DNA of 64,000 nt from Posidonia oceanica (GCA_037176725.1 JAZBRS010000029.1:126017001-126081000), one strand, 5' to 3'. Shown: positions 44,351 through 57,800, numbered from the stretch's first letter. A program made the numbers and translations. The notes: generated from the sequence alone by a model not told the origin.

Positions 44351-46200
44351 TGCGAATGCAAATGCAGACGTGAGTGCAAATGCTGATGCAATGTTGTTAA
44401 AAATCAGGCGGATGCTGATGCTGGTGCGATACTTGCACTAATGCTCATCGCGTTGGACTCCGCTGGGGAGACATGGGCGATGCATGTGCGTGTGAGGATG
44501 TTGTGGATAATGCAATACTGTGTGCTGAGGCTCGAGGCAACTCTAGCACGGGATGTTGATGCTGTACTGAGCGGTGTGCTGCTCTAGCGTGGGGGTGCCA
44601 TCCGCTGAGCTCTGCTCTAAGCGAAGGTGATGCAGTTGCTGCGTGCTGAGCTGTGTGTGGCTCTAAGCGATGCTGGTGTGATACATGTTGATGCGATGCG
44701 GTGCTTGACTTTGCTGAGGATACATGCAGAGTATGCAGTGCTGGTGTGCATGCGATGCTGGTGCTACTACTTAGCATGTGATGTTGGTGCGATGGATGAT
44801 GAGTTGACAGACTCATCACCGGATAGTTTGGGTTATTGGCCGGAGGAGTTGACAGACTCATCACCGGATAGTTTGGGTTATTGGCCCGAGGAGTTGACGG
44901 ACTCATCACCGGATAGTTTGGGTTATCGGCCCGAAGACGCCTGACATTGTGACAGATGTCACCCAGACAGTTTGGGCTGCCAACCCAAGCAAAAGAAAGT
45001 GCGATACCCAAGGCAGCAAAAAAGATGGCCTGGTATCAGGATAATGATACCAGGGGATAGCCGAAGCGCTCCTGGCATCAAGAAAAGAGGGAAAATTGGT
45101 CCTCATCCGCACGGAGCGAGGGGTCCAAGGCAAGCAGACACTACGACGGATGTCATTCGAGCAGTTGGGGCTGCCAGCTCGATGTAGACATTTTGACAGG
45201 CGTCAACCGAGTAGTTAGGGCTGCCAACCCGAAAGGACAAGGCTGGACAGTATGATGGATGTCAACAGAACAGTTAGGTTGCCAGCACGAAGGAGAAAAA
45301 GGGTCCTTGTCTATCCAGCACAAGGAAAACAAAACAAGCAGGACCCCGCAAAGTCGCGAGAAAGATGGCCTGTCCTCGCCTGAGGAAGAAAGCAGGCGGG
45401 ACTTCGTCCGCCTGGAGTGGAGTCGTGCGAAATAAAAAGGCTTGTTCTCGCCCGAGGAAGGAAGCAAGCCGAACTCCGTCCACTCAGAGCAAAGTCGCGC
45501 GAAAGGAAGGCCTGTCCTCGCCTGAGGAAGCAAGCAAGCGGGACTTCGTCTGCCCGGAGCGGAGTCGCGTGAAAGGAAGGCCTGTCCTCGCCCGAGGAAG
45601 CAAGCAAGTGAGACTCTGTCCGTTTGGAGCGGAGTCGTGCGAAAGGAAGACTTGTCCTCGCCCGAGGAAGTAAGCAAACGGGACTCCGTCCGCCCAGAGC
45701 GAAGTCGCACGAAAGGAAGGCTGTTGGCAAGTTTCGGACTTACCGACCAGGGAAGGGCATGATGTGATAAATGATAGATTTCGGGCCTATCGACCGCAAA
45801 GGAAGTTGATAAGTTTCGGACTTATCGACTGGAAAGGATAAGTTTCGGACTTATTGACCGTAAAAGGATAAGAAGTGATAAGTTTCGAACTTATCGATCG
45901 GAAAAGGGCAAAAGGTGAAAAGTTTCGGGCTTATCGACCGCAAAAAATGAAAAGTGATAAGTTTCGGACTTATCAACAGGAAAGGATTAGTTTCGAACTT
46001 ATCGACCGCAAAAGGAAACGAAAAGTGATAAGTTTCGAACTTATCGACTAGAAAAGGGCAGAAAGTGATAAGTTTCAGACTTATCGATCAGAAAGGATAA
46101 GTTTCGGACTTATCGACCGGAAAAGAAGATGATTTGGTAGGTTTCGGACCTACCGGCCGCAAGGGATGTGATTTGGTAGGTTTCAGACCCCTAACCGCAA
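44351..46200 (-). repeat. 3' tandem-repeat region of E3
   Basis: Three unrelated arrays. First, three 45-base units at 44801-44935 with GACAGACTCATCACCGGATA. Second, about five units of ~70 bases at 45366-45724 with CCTGTCCTCGCCTGAGGAAG. Third, many copies of GATAAGTTTCGGACTTATCG, itself an inverted repeat, at about 45730-46190. Because the 45-base unit is a multiple of three, a repeated-peptide frame appears, but it is not a credible gene. The 44380-44780 part has degenerate GATGCTGGTGCGATG repeats. Confidence 0.85.
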
Positions 46201-47655
46201 AGATAACGGGAAAACCAGAACCCGGAGGCGTGGCCAAAAGCTGCAGGTGGTCCCGTGACAGTTAGGGATGTCAGTCCGGAGAAAGATCTGGGCAACGGGT
46301 GCGCTCCAAAGCACCGAGCTGGTGATCTGTATATGTATGGCCTCGAGGGGACAATCTGCGGCTTTTGTGCTGATAGGGGTGCATGGGAAATTGTGCCAAA
46401 CTGTAGGGGTGCCATTGCAATGATTCTTGTCATGCAGTGAGGCACTGGTGTCGATCTGCAAAGGCTGGAGGGTGCAACTGCAATTTTGCTGGGCAATTTG
46501 CACTTTAGACCTTGGCTGAATTTTGCTGAAGATGCGATGGAGTCTTAGGGTTCAGCAGGTGCCACTGGACCGACCGTTGCAATTGCTTCCTAGAATCCCA
46601 TTGCACTTAGTGGATGCCACTGTGCTGATGCTGTCTAGCTGCTTTAGGAAGGCAGTTCTGCCCCTGGCTTCGGGTGCCCAAATCTAGTTTGCTGTGTTAG
46701 TAGTGGTGACCTCGCCAGGGACCTCACGCCTGTGTCTTGGTCAAGTGGTGGCTGGCAGGCTGTCGGTAGATGTGCTGGACTGATAGGGCTTCGACTAGAA
46801 GGTGGCCAATGTGCGCTTGGTAGAAATACTATCCCAATGTCGAGCTGAGAGTCGCAGAGTGGCAGGGGGAAAGAGCAAAAGGGATGATTAATGCTTGGTA
46901 GATGCATGAATGATTTATGCTAGATTTCTATTGCCCTCAGTATGTGGTGTGCTCAATGCCTACTGCATAGGAGAGGAGCAGTTTCTGACTCAGCAGACTC
47001 TACTCGGACTCCTAACTATTGGTGGCACTCTGGAATGGACGATGTTTTGGAGATTTAGTTTTCGGATGATGGTGCGGTGAGGACAAGCTTCATGCCAAAC
47101 TCTCAAGGACCTACACCTACTTTTTTGGCTTTTCAATTTTCTTTTACTCCCTCATAGGCATGTAGGTTTCCCTTATCCCTGGCTTGGAGGTAATAGGCGC
47201 CTGGTCTGAGGCTGGGGGAGCTGCTACTAGATAGGGGTGGCTAGGCCCTGTAGGATTCGTGGGTTCCCCAGGTGCGAGCTTCGACTCCTCCCCAAGGTAA
47301 GTTGGAGGGACAGGGCTACGCTGTCCGCCTCTATCTCTAGGGTTGGCTTATGTCTTCTTTTTTCTTTTATGCCCATGCGCAGATGTGTATTTTTCTAGCT
47401 CACACTCTCGCTCACACCCTAGCATTTTATCTCCATCTGGAGGTGTAAGTCCTAGTGGGTTTGGGCATTTCACCTGTTCTCATTAAGTGGTGGCTCCCTC
47501 ACTGGTTAGGACATCTAAGTAGTATCAAGTGTGGTAAAGTAGACTCCTTCCAGAGCAGGCAAGCACTTCCGATTTTCGTCATCGGGCTATGATTGTAATG
47601 CAAGGTTTTTTTTTTTTTGAATAAAACATGTATGGCTAAAAATGCATGGAGATGC
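46201..47655 (-). other. Non-coding spacer of E3 between repeats and integrase
   Basis: No gene seen. 47060-47120 matches E2 near 31990-32030 in reverse, showing equivalent 3' untranslated sequence. A run of T (47607-47618) corresponds to A-rich DNA of E2. Confidence 0.6.
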
Positions 47656-48594
47656 TCAAATGCATGCAATGAAACTAGGAGGGGACTCTGCAAGGTGAGG
47701 ATGCAGCCTCGATCTTTGGTAGTACTTCTTGAGGTAGCATGAGTTGACCGGTTCTGACTGCTCAACCTGGTCCATGTCCTCAAGGACTACTGCACTGCCA
47801 GAGAAGACCTGCTTAATCACAAAGGAGCCACGCCTATTTGACCTGAATTTGCCACGGCTGTCTGGGAGATGAATGGCTCGTAGGACCAAATCTCCTGGTT
47901 GGAAGCTCCTGGGCCTAACCTTCTTCTGGTATGCTCTGGCCATTCGCTTCTAATAGCACTAGACATGATGCATGGCTTGCAGCTTACGTTCATCAATCAG
48001 ATTCAACTGGATGCAGCGGTCTTTAATCCATTCTGCCTCCTCCAGCTTGACTTCTCGTAGGATCCGCAGTGAGGGAATCTCTACTTCAACGGGTAGCACC
48101 GCCTCCATGCCGTACACAAGTGAGTATGGAGTTGTCCTTGTCGAGGTTCGGACTGATGTTCTGTAGGCCCATAGCGTGTACGGGAGCTTGTCATGCCAGT
48201 CCTTATGAGTCTCTGCCATCTTTTTTAGGATCTTCACTAGATTCTTGTTAGCAGACTCCACTGCACCATTCATCTGCGGACGATAATGCGAGGATCTGTG
48301 GTGTTTAATCTTGAAGCTCTGGAGATAGTCTTCGATCCTCCTGGCTATGAAGTTCGTGCCATTGTCAGAGATGATGGTGTGTGGGACCCCATACCAAACG
48401 ATGATGTTATTCTGGATGATTTTCTCCGTCGCCGTGGCTGTAACAGATTTGTAGGAGGCTGCTTCCACCCAGTTGGTAAAGTAGTCGATTGCCACAAGGA
48501 TAAAGCGGTGACCGTTGGAGGCTGCAGGATGAATTGCTCCAATAATGTCTATCCCCCAGGTCGAAAAAGGCCATGGCGATGACATGTTGTGCAA
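47656..48594 (-). pseudogene. Integrase core and C-terminus (E3)
   Basis: Core frame at 47959-48594: MSSPWPFSTWGIDIIG (first Asp), ISDNGTNF (second Asp), NGAVESANKN (catalytic Glu), then MAETHKDWHDKLPYTLWAYR. All three acidic residues are present, unlike E2. Two stops near 47945-47960 separate the C-terminal piece (47656-47943), which reads MARAYQKKVRPRSFQPGDLV and ends near LKKYY as in E2. Confidence 0.85.
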
Positions 48595-50030
48595 CTACTG
48601 TGGGGGAGCATGGATGAAATTCCCATGAATCTGACAATTATTGCATCTGCACACAAACTGACAGCAATCTACCTCCATAGTTGACTAGAAGTAGCCCTGG
48701 AGCATGATCTTCTTGGCTAGCAATACACCGTTCGTATGAGGGCCGCATGTCCCTGCATGGACTTGAAGCATCAGTGTGTCGGCCTCTTTCTTGCCCACGT
48801 AGCGTAGGAGCATTTGATTGTAGGACCTCCTGTAGAGATGCCCTGCTCCTAGAACGTATTTTGACGCCAGACGCGTCAAAGTCTTTCTGTCTGCTGCTGA
48901 GGCGCCAGGGGGGAGCTTGCCAGATTCCAGGAAGACTTTGATGTCATGGTACCATGGTTGCTCTTCTGTTGGATCTGCCTCTTCTATGCTCATGCAATGT
49001 GTAGGTAGCTCCATGCGGCTGACTGATACGTCTATTGTACGATCTTCAGGTATGCTGAGCTAGGTTGCCAAGGTTGCCAGTGCATCTGCATATGCGTTCC
49101 TTGCTCTATTCATGAATGTGAAGTGGACATTCTCAAACTCCTCAATGAGCTTCAGTAGATGTTCACGATGTGGCACGAGCTTTAGATCCTTTGTCTTCTA
49201 GTCACCGTTTCCTGGGAGATCACCAACATTGCATCGCCGTGCACATGCAGTTTCCGCACCTCATGCTCGAGTGCGACTCTCAGTCCCAGGATGCACGCTT
49301 CATATTCTACTTCGTTGTTGGTGCATTCGAAGGTTAGCTTCCTTGCAAAAGGGATCAGCTATCCCTACAGTGTTGCCAATACTGCACCTATGCCTCGGCC
49401 TCTTCTGTTGACGGCGCCGTCAAAGTACAGCTGCCACTGCTGCTCGTCTTCTTGGTCCTTCTACTCAGAATCCTCCATGGCGAGCAGGACGTCCTCATCG
49501 GAGAACTGTGTCTGTAGAGGCTGGTATTCAGGCAATGGGAAGTCAGCCAAGTGGTCTGCCATGGCCTGCCCTTTCATCGACTTCTAGGTGACGAAGCTGA
49601 TGTCATACTGAGACAACAGAACTTGCCACTTGACACATCGGCCCACTAGTGCCGGCTTCTGGAAGAGGTACTTCATCGGATCGTGCTGACACAGAAGCAT
49701 GACGGGATATGCTATCATATAGTGTCTCAGTCTTTGTGCAGCCCAGACAAAGGATAGACAGACTTTCTCTATGGTGTTGTATCTGGCCTCGCAGTCATTG
49801 AACTTCTTACCTAGGTAATAGATGGCTCATTCCTTTCTGCCTGATTTATCATGTTGGCCCAAGACTACGCCTAGGAGCAGAGGTCACCCTAGCGTGGGGG
49901 GAACCAGGACCGGAGGCTTAATAAGGAGCTACTTCATCTTGTCAAATGCAGTTTGGCACTCGTCGCTCTAGTTGATCATGCATTTTTCCTCAGGAGCTTG
50001 AAGATCGGTTCACAGATGGGAGTGAGTTGC
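48595..50030 (-). pseudogene. RNase H domains and integrase zinc region (E3)
   Basis: 48685-49014 encodes the spacer and zinc-binding start of integrase (HLYRRSYNQMLLRYVGK, VHAGTCGPHTNG). Upstream, 49030-49490 is the second RNase H in pieces and 49500-50030 the RT-linked one, both broken by several stops. Some stops fall at CTAG where E1 has CCAG or CTGG on the plus strand (for example 49198 against 7731). Confidence 0.75.
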
Positions 50031-50758
50031 GCTATGAACCGACTGATGTATTGCAATCACCCCAACAGCCCTCGGATCTCCTTTTTGGTCTTGGGGGGTG
50101 GCATCTCCACGATGGCCCTTCCTTTGCTGGGGTCCACCTCAATTTTCCTTTGGTTGATGATGTAACTGAGGAGCTTTTCAGAAGATACTCTGAATGCACA
50201 CTTGTTGGGGTTGAGGTGGAGCTTGTATTGCCTAAAGGGATCGAAGAGCTTCTACAGGCAGGCAAGGTGATCCTCAGGCTCTTTGGATTTGGCAATCGTG
50301 TTGTCCATGTAGACCTCGACTTCTTCGTACATGAGGTCGTGGAATAGCACTATCATGTCCCTCTGATAAGTTGCTCCCGCATTCTTGAGCCCAAACGGCA
50401 TTACTTGATAGCAAAAGACTCCTCAGGGGGTGATGAAGGATGTCTTTTCCATATCCTCCTCTACCATTCTAATTTGATTGTAGCCAGAGAAGCCGTCCAT
50501 GAAGCAGATCATTTTGTGTCTAGCGGTGTTGTCAACCAGGATGTCAATGTGCGGCAGCGGGAAGTCGTCCTTGGGACTTGCCCTGATCAAGTCTCTATGG
50601 TCGATGCACATGCAGACCCCACCGTCTTTCTTAGGCATCGACACCACGTTCGCTAGCCATTCTGGATGTAGGACGACCTTGAGGAAGTTGACATTATGCT
50701 GCTTCATGATTTCTTCTTTGATCTTGAGCAGACATTGTGGTCGCCATCTCTTGAGTTT
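50031..50758 (-). pseudogene. Reverse transcriptase (E3), active site altered
   Basis: 50423-50707 has MPKKDGGVCMCIDHRDLIR and CFMDGFSGYNQIRM. Just downstream in element sense, the active-site segment at about 50285-50335 reads EVEVYMDNTIAKS where E1 has EIEVYVDDMIAKS. The second Asp of the YxDD motif is therefore Asn. A stop separates the two blocks. There is one copy of the segment that is duplicated in E1. Confidence 0.8.
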
Positions 50759-52173
50759 CTACTTCACTGGCTTTCCATCTGGCTTCAGTGGCAGAGTGTG
50801 TACCACTATTTCGACGTCAAGGTTGACCATGTCATCATAACTCAAGGCAAAGATGTCTGCATATTCCCTAAGGAAAGCCAGAAATTCTGCTCTAGCCTGG
50901 GGTGACAGTTTGGCACTAATGTGGACCTCTTTAACTTCTTCTGCCATGCTGTTGTTGACCACCTCCGTCTCTTCTTCGACGTGGAGGTTTGGTCCCTCTG
51001 GGTCATCGTCGTAGGGCTGGAACTCAGGCAGTGGTTCATCATTCTCATCTACGCCTATATCGTCCTCCTCTCCATTTGCAATGAATTCTGAGAGGATCTC
51101 CCTTTCGAAGGTTGGGTCTGTGATATCAAAGGAGTAGATGTGCTTGACGTTCTGCCCATGATGACGCTTCAGAATGGTCACACTCACTGTAGTGTTTCTG
51201 TAGGTGTGGTGGGTGACCTTTGTTTGGGTGGTCTTTGGACCTGCTGACTGACTAGGCGTCTCTGACCCTTCTCCTGCTACTGTTGCTGCTATTGGGATAA
51301 CTGCTGCCTTCGCGTTTCCTAATGTAATTGCGGAGAGTGTCGAGGATGGGCGGCTGTCCTTCTACTAATAGGTTTGATTGCTGCCGCCTGGCGTGCTGTC
51401 TGAACCTAACTCAGGGTGTTTTTTTTTAACCCCCACTTTGTCTGAAGTGGGGCTTGTGCTGTATGTACCACCTAGACCCGCCTCCCGGCTGCGGAGTGAT
51501 TAACTCAACTAGTCTAGTGGGTGTTGTTGCTGGTTCCTCTTCCAAAACCATGACAGAGGAATGGTCTTCCTGTTGGGAGGGATCCGTGATCACGGCTTTC
51601 CCCTTCTTTACCGCCTGTTGTTCTGCGGCGTCTTCCGCTAGTGCTGCAAGCTGCTCTTGGAATAGTATTTCCATGTCTCCGAGCAGGCTATCTACCTGAG
51701 CCTCTGTAGTCGCTCCTTCCTCCTCATTTGAGGCCAAATCGACATAATAGGCACTGCCTGCATCTTGAGACACTTGCTCGACTGTTCCTTCGCCTGTGTA
51801 GGTGCCTCTGGCCGTCAACTGTATTACTGGCTAGGGTGTCTATTCTGCTGCTGACTGTGCGACTGACTGACTGGTTGATCTTTCGACGCGACTAACTGTG
51901 GTGTTGTGGTGATTAGAGATGCAAACAGGCTAGCCAATGATGCCACCGACGGGTGTGTTGACAAGGTTGTTTTTGTAGCTGACGGGAGTAGTGGAATTGT
52001 GGGAGCTGCTGGATGTGCCTGAACCTCCCTGTCGGTCTGAACTGCCTGTGCCTCAGACTATTCCTCATCTGAATAGTACTCTTCAACACAAACCCACCCC
52101 TCTGTCGGTAGTGGGGGACTCTGGCACGGCGCTTGATGTGCTGTAGCTTGACTTTTGTTTGGATCAAGGAGAC
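50759..52173 (-). pseudogene. Pre-RT and linker region (E3)
   Basis: 50759-51187 is a 142-residue frame with FDITDPTFEREILSEF, an acidic middle and LREYADIFALSYDDMVN, as expected just before RT. 51426-51818 matches the acidic tail of the E1 linker (EEGATTEAQVDSLLGDMEIL). The low-complexity Ala/Pro part is shorter than in E1. Confidence 0.65.
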
Positions 52174-53560
52174 CTACACTGGCGAAGTTAGTGAGATCCC
52201 GAGGGATGACAATCTGCTGATTCTTCGAGGACAGGCGTCCATCTTTCTAGGGCTGCCAGTCGTATCCGAGACCCTCGAAGTCTGTTCGCTCTTCGGCCAC
52301 GAAATCCTTTGGCCATACCGCCCGAGTGGTGTTCCCTTCTCGTAGCCCCACCTATGACAGAGGTTCTCGACTATCCAAAAAGGGTTGTGGTGAACGGTCA
52401 GGCAGTTGACACACTCAAGATCGGGGATATAGTTAACCGGTTCAAACCGATTAACGCAGTACAAAGTGTCGGAAGGCTCGGGATCAAAGTTGACAGTCTG
52501 TTGTAACATGGAAGAAAATGCCTCGATCCACTCCTTCCCGAAGTTCTCCGCCATGACAACGACAACGTCGTCGCCCCAACGGAACTTGATCATGCAGTGG
52601 AGGGTTGAGAGGATGACTTGATGCTTGTGCAACCAAGGGCGCCCAAGCAGAAGTTTGAAGGTGGGTTCCAGGTCGACGATGTAGAATTCCATATCGAATA
52701 CAACTGGGCCAATAATAAGGGAAATAATCAGAATCCCCAAGGAGTCATGGTGCGTGTTGTCAAAAGCCGTCATTCCCTTTGTGGCTGGTGTGATATCCTC
52801 GGCCTTGAATCCGAGTTTACTTGCTGTGCACAAGGGGCAAACATTAAGGCCTGCGCCATTATCAACTAGTGCAGGGGAATGCGAAAGTTTTTGAACTGCA
52901 CCGTGACGAAAAGGTGTTGGTTATGATTGATTCCCGCCGGAGGCAGCTCATCACTTGAAAAAGAGATGACCTGGGGAACCACGATCATGCCCACCATGCT
53001 CTCTAAGGTTGCTGACTCAATGGTTGGGGATACGTGTGCAGCCTGGAACACATGGAAGAAAGCCTCTCGGTGCTCAGAGGATGTGTGGATAAGGTCCCAA
53101 ATGGAAATGTCAGCCTTGACCTTCTTGAGTAGGGCGGTGATGTCGGTCGTGGGTTGGTCCTTTTTGGTGGCGGAAGGGGTAGCTTTGGCAGAAGGTTCTT
53201 CAGTGGTGGGACCAGAGGGTTGGCTTGCTGGTGAGGGGAGAGTGGGCTCTAGACGATTAGGCTTGGCTACTGGTGCTGCAGGCTTGTAAATCCTCCCCGA
53301 CCGCGTGATTTCCATGCACATCTCTGTGGCGTAGTCATATGGCATGCAATGGATATCCCAGGTCAGGTTAACAACCATGGGAGCATGAGCTGCGAGCTCT
53401 AGAGGGGCTGCTGGGATGTTTGTTGGATGGTGGGGGAATTGGGAATGTTGCTAGAAAGGCCGTGAGGGCTCTGGCTAGGACCTAGGTAGAAGGCAGACAG
53501 GTGGTTGAGCTTAGGGTTGCATGGTGGGCTGTGCAGTAGAGCGCTCCGGCTTGGCGGCTA
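52174..53560 (-). pseudogene. Gag tail, protease and post-protease domain (E3)
   Basis: 52866-53378 carries the gag tail (CMPYDYATEMCMEITRSGR, ISIWDLIHTSSEHREAF) and ends where protease starts. A small deletion near 52868 (TAGTGCAGG here, TAGCGTTAGG in E1) shifts the frame across the active-site region. 52174-52833 continues with the protease end (EFYIVDLEPTFKLLLGRPWL) and the post-protease domain of unknown function. Confidence 0.8.
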
Positions 53561-54805
53561 GTTGGATCATATGGATTCTTCACTCGGAGCCGGCAACTGT
53601 TGCAAGATAGAGAGAGGAGGGAAAAGGCTCAGAAATATCCTGAATGAGATTAGAGGGGTCCACCACGGACGTAGCAGACCCGAAGGGGAAGATGGAGTGC
53701 ACTCCTCAGGTCCCCGCACCTCCGGGGCTGGAATGCTCCGGCAAAGGCTGGCAGACGATGTTAGGATGGGAGGGTGCTGGTCCTGATGCAGGTGTGGATG
53801 TTGCCTCCTGCATGTTAATGATGATGATCTTTCGGTCAATCAAGTCCTGAATGGCGCCCCACAGCGTGAAGCAACTATTCGTCGAGTGCCCCACGACTTG
53901 TTGGTAGTTGCAGAACAGATTCGCTTGATACCACATCGGGAGTGGATTCGACGGTGGGCGAATTTCAGGGAGCCTTAGGAGCAATGCAACCTTAGGGAAG
54001 ACAACTCAGTGGTTCCACTAGTGGGGTGAAGTGGCGCTGATTCGTGTAAGGCCATCTCTGCCCTTGCCGAACCGGTGTGGCAGGATAGATCGGTCAGGTA
54101 GTGGTTGTGATTTGTGGAGTGGGAGGTGTCCTAGGTGCAGGTGCATAGACTACCTGATTCAAGCCAGGCTGAGCCACCACATTTACGGGTGCAACAGGGG
54201 ATTCGGCATACGCAACGGCGGTTCTCTGAGGGTCCCTTCTCCTGGGGTAGCTGTTGTTGTTGCCGTTGTTGTTGTTGTTGCTGTTGCTACCACTATTGTT
54301 GTTGTTGGGGGTGGTGGCTTGCTTGGCAAACGCGGAGAGCGCGGGGAAGTTTCCACTCCGCAGCGAGGTTTCCACACGAGCACCAGCCTGAATCAGGGAT
54401 GCAAAACTAATGACTAGCTGTATGCTAAGCAAAGCCCCAGTATCCGGCTGCACACCTCGGATAAGCATCTCGATAGACTCCACGTCAGAGGACCTATCGT
54501 GAACTTGTGAGGCGAGGGCGCGCCAGCGGCTGACGTACTCCCCGAACGGCTCCTGTGGCTTTTGCTTGGTGGTGATCAGATCCTCACGCTTTGGGATCAG
54601 GTCTAGATTGAAGGAGTACTGTTCCAGGAACGCCTGACTGAGGTCACTCCAAGTATTTATGGTGGCCATATCAAGGGAAGTGAACCACTTGAGGGTCGGG
54701 CCAGTCAGACTCTTTTGGAACAAGTAGATCAACGACCTCTCTTCAGCCTGAAGCTGAGCGAGATCTCCGTAGTATGCCCTCAGATGGGAAATGGGGCAGC
54801 CATTA
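53561..54805 (-). pseudogene. gag, central and zinc-knuckle parts (E3)
   Basis: 54094-54805 encodes the capsid-like part (LFQKSLTGPTLKWFTSLDM, then EPFGEYVSRWRALASQVH) and an Asn/Ser-rich tract. 53706-53984 has the knuckle-like NLFCNYQQVVGHSTNSCFTL. This is the most complete gag core in the window. It is interrupted at 54806 by S3. Confidence 0.85.
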
Positions 54806-54810
54806 CCATT

Positions 54811-57800
54811 TGTAGACACCCCATTTTGACTGCCTGGAAGATGGTGGATCTCTAGGAAGCTTGCTCGGACTCTGGAATGGCTCTCTCTCTCTCAAACTGA
54901 CCCAAATTGACCTAAAACCAAATCCCATTCCAAAACTAACCAAAACCAACCCAAATCCCAAACCACAACTCAACCTAAGCCTTAACCAAGCCCAAAACCA
55001 AAAGAAATCAGCCTTTGGCCTATTGGGTTCATTGGATGTAGCATCTGGCGCGTCCAACGTTGGACGGGCTTTGCTTTAGCGGCCAACGCGCCAAGACAGC
55101 CACCGCCTCTGCTAGCCTTCGGCTCACCACCTCCGTCCACCCACACTTACTACCTGTCTCCTCCACACTTACTCACCTCACTCTGACCATCAGCTACGCG
55201 CCAAGACCTGCCACCGACCTGCCATGACGTCCTCTCCTCCCCAGCGCCTCTTCCGCTCACCCAGCTACTCACTGCCATTGCCACTTGTGCTCTGCCACCA
55301 CAGCGACTTCGGCGACCTCTGGACGCATCCCACTTACTCGCCTGACACCCCTCGTGGCTTCCCCACTCACCATGACCTCTTCCCGAGCTCTGCCACCTCT
55401 GTCATGGCCTGCAAACACCAGAGGAACCTAACACCAAAACACCTCCGGAACCCAACACTTCACCACTGTCCAAAGACACAACACTCTTTTGCTAAGAAAT
55501 TCGCCAAGTCCAGAGCACAGAGTAAACTCCCACGACCGTTCCCAGACCTCCAGCTCCCTCTCCCGTGCCTCCTACGCACCAAGGGAGCTCACCGGAGTTC
55601 GCTGTCCGTCATTTTTCCTCCACTACCGGCCTTCTGCGAACATCCATTCCAGGCCACAGCAAGGTGAGTCCTCCTTACTGGTAGCTAGTCCTTGCATGTA
55701 GGAGAGTAGTAGACTAGCTCCCCATACACGTGCACGCCTTGGTTGGCCAAAAATGGCTCAGCCTCCGGCCGCAAGGAGGAGGAGGTGGGTGGCCCGATTT
55801 AGCCACGCATTTCCAGCACTGAACACATGGACGTGTTCGTCTCATCTCCCTCTTGCTTCCTGGATCGTTAGGCTCTAGCTTTGAGTCAATCTTGGCATCG
55901 ATTGGGCCAGGGGAAGGCTCGGCCTGTTGGACGCCCCATCTGGTGCGTCCAACATTGGACCTGTCCTGAGGCAGCATCCAACGACCTGCAGTTCCTTTTT
56001 GCTTGCCTTTTTCTTTTATTTTGTTTCTATAATACTTTAGCTTGCATGCTTTAGCTGCAGTTCTGTTGTAGCACGTTTTCTCCATGTTTCTAGATGCCAT
56101 GCTAGGCTTGGATCCCAGCCCGGATCCATGTTTCATACCCCTTTTTGGTCTGTTGTTCTTGGGTGTTGGACGCTTGAACATAAGCGTCCAACGTTGGATA
56201 CTGTGTTTTCAGTGTCCTATGTCCCTACATGCCTACACCTGTTTTTAATGCTCTGAAGTTATGTTTATTTTGTGATATATATCCAATCTATGTTGCATGC
56301 CTTCAGTTCATCTGTTTTCAGTAGTTTACATGCATGTTTAATGGCTTTATTCTGAGCTTAGTTTCCTTTGCAAATTAATCTGCTGTCTGTTTGTGTTGGC
56401 CACTAGGATCCCAGCATCCAACGTTGGATGCTGGTGTATCCCACGTCCTACGCCTCTGCTTGCTTACATGCTCTGCAATACTTGAATGATGCCTCCCTTT
56501 TGGTTTGTTGCTTCATCTATGCGTGTGTATGCCTTGTCCTAGCATGCCTTCTGTTGTTTAGATGAATGCCCTAGGGTTTGCCATGCTCAACCTTTATTGT
56601 AGGTTGTTGTGTTGTCTTCTTGTGTTAGCCGCTAAGATCTCAGCGTCCAACATTGGATGCTGATGATCACAGTGTCTAACGCCTCCTGTCAGTTTAAAAC
56701 CATCTTTTAACTTGCATTTGATCTCTGGGTTTTGTGCCTCGATCCTTCAGTGTGGTTTGCCTGCCCATGACCTTTTCATTGCATTAAAAATTGCATGTTT
56801 GCCAAATTGCATGGTTTCTACAAGTTTTGCCTCTCTCTGTGTTGAACGCCTGGATCCCCACGTCCAACATTGGATGCATGCTTTCCAGCGTCCAACGCTT
56901 TAAGCTGGCTGAATTCTGACTTAAGTCGTCGCTTTTGTTTCGCTTGCCGTTTTTTGCGTTTTATCGCCTCCGGCGCATGCTGTAACACCCGTGCATGCTG
57001 CCAGACCCTTCTTTTCAGTTCTGCACCTTGCATCACACGCTTTCCTGTAGTTTTCTACGTCGGCTTTCTTTCTCCTTTGCATGTCGCTTGCATCATATGG
57101 TTTTATTTGGCTTTCTCGCCCTTGTTCGCTTTCCCCTTTGCATGTCAACTTGCATTGCGTGGTTTTACCGGTGTTTTGTCTTATCGCCTGTATTTGCATT
57201 AGGGCAGTGATGCTTACTGTCTAGAGTTCTCATGAACCAGGGTTCGTTCGGTTCGGAACACAGACAATGCTACTGAGCACATAGGATGCACGTATAATTT
57301 CCCATCCATGGCATTTAGGCATTCAGGCAAACCTTTTAGCAATCATAGCATGGCATTAGCATTCCTCGTCCCTTGGATGTGCAGTTAAAGGCAATCACTT
57401 GTCGAATTCCTGCAAATGCGAGCGTTTAGCCAAGAAAGACCGATTCCGGGCGTGTCAGGGGTGCCTAACACCTTCCCCGCACGTAAAAGGGGTCCTTACC
57501 CTTTCTCTGGCCCGCAGTTACCATTTTGCCCTCGTCCTTAGCACGAGTCATCCTTTTTGCATAGCATTGCATTCATTTGCTTGTTTTCTATGCTTTTCCT
57601 TAGTTTTCCTCGTCTTCTCAATAATAGACTAGTTGGCGACTCCCTTTTGTCTTATCTTTATTTTATTCGCGTTTTCTCGGTGTTTTTGAGTCGAGTTTCT
57701 CCTTGGATTCACTACTGACCGCGGCTTCCCTCCCTCTCTCACGGCACGATCGCATCGCGAGCTATGGCAGCGTTGCGAGGCCCGCCATGGGCCTGAGCGG

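Noticed and set aside
44627..44944. Open frame with three repeats of a 15-residue peptide
   Set aside because: The 45-base DNA unit is a multiple of three, so the frame stays open by chance; it is in the 3' untranslated region of E3 and antisense to it.
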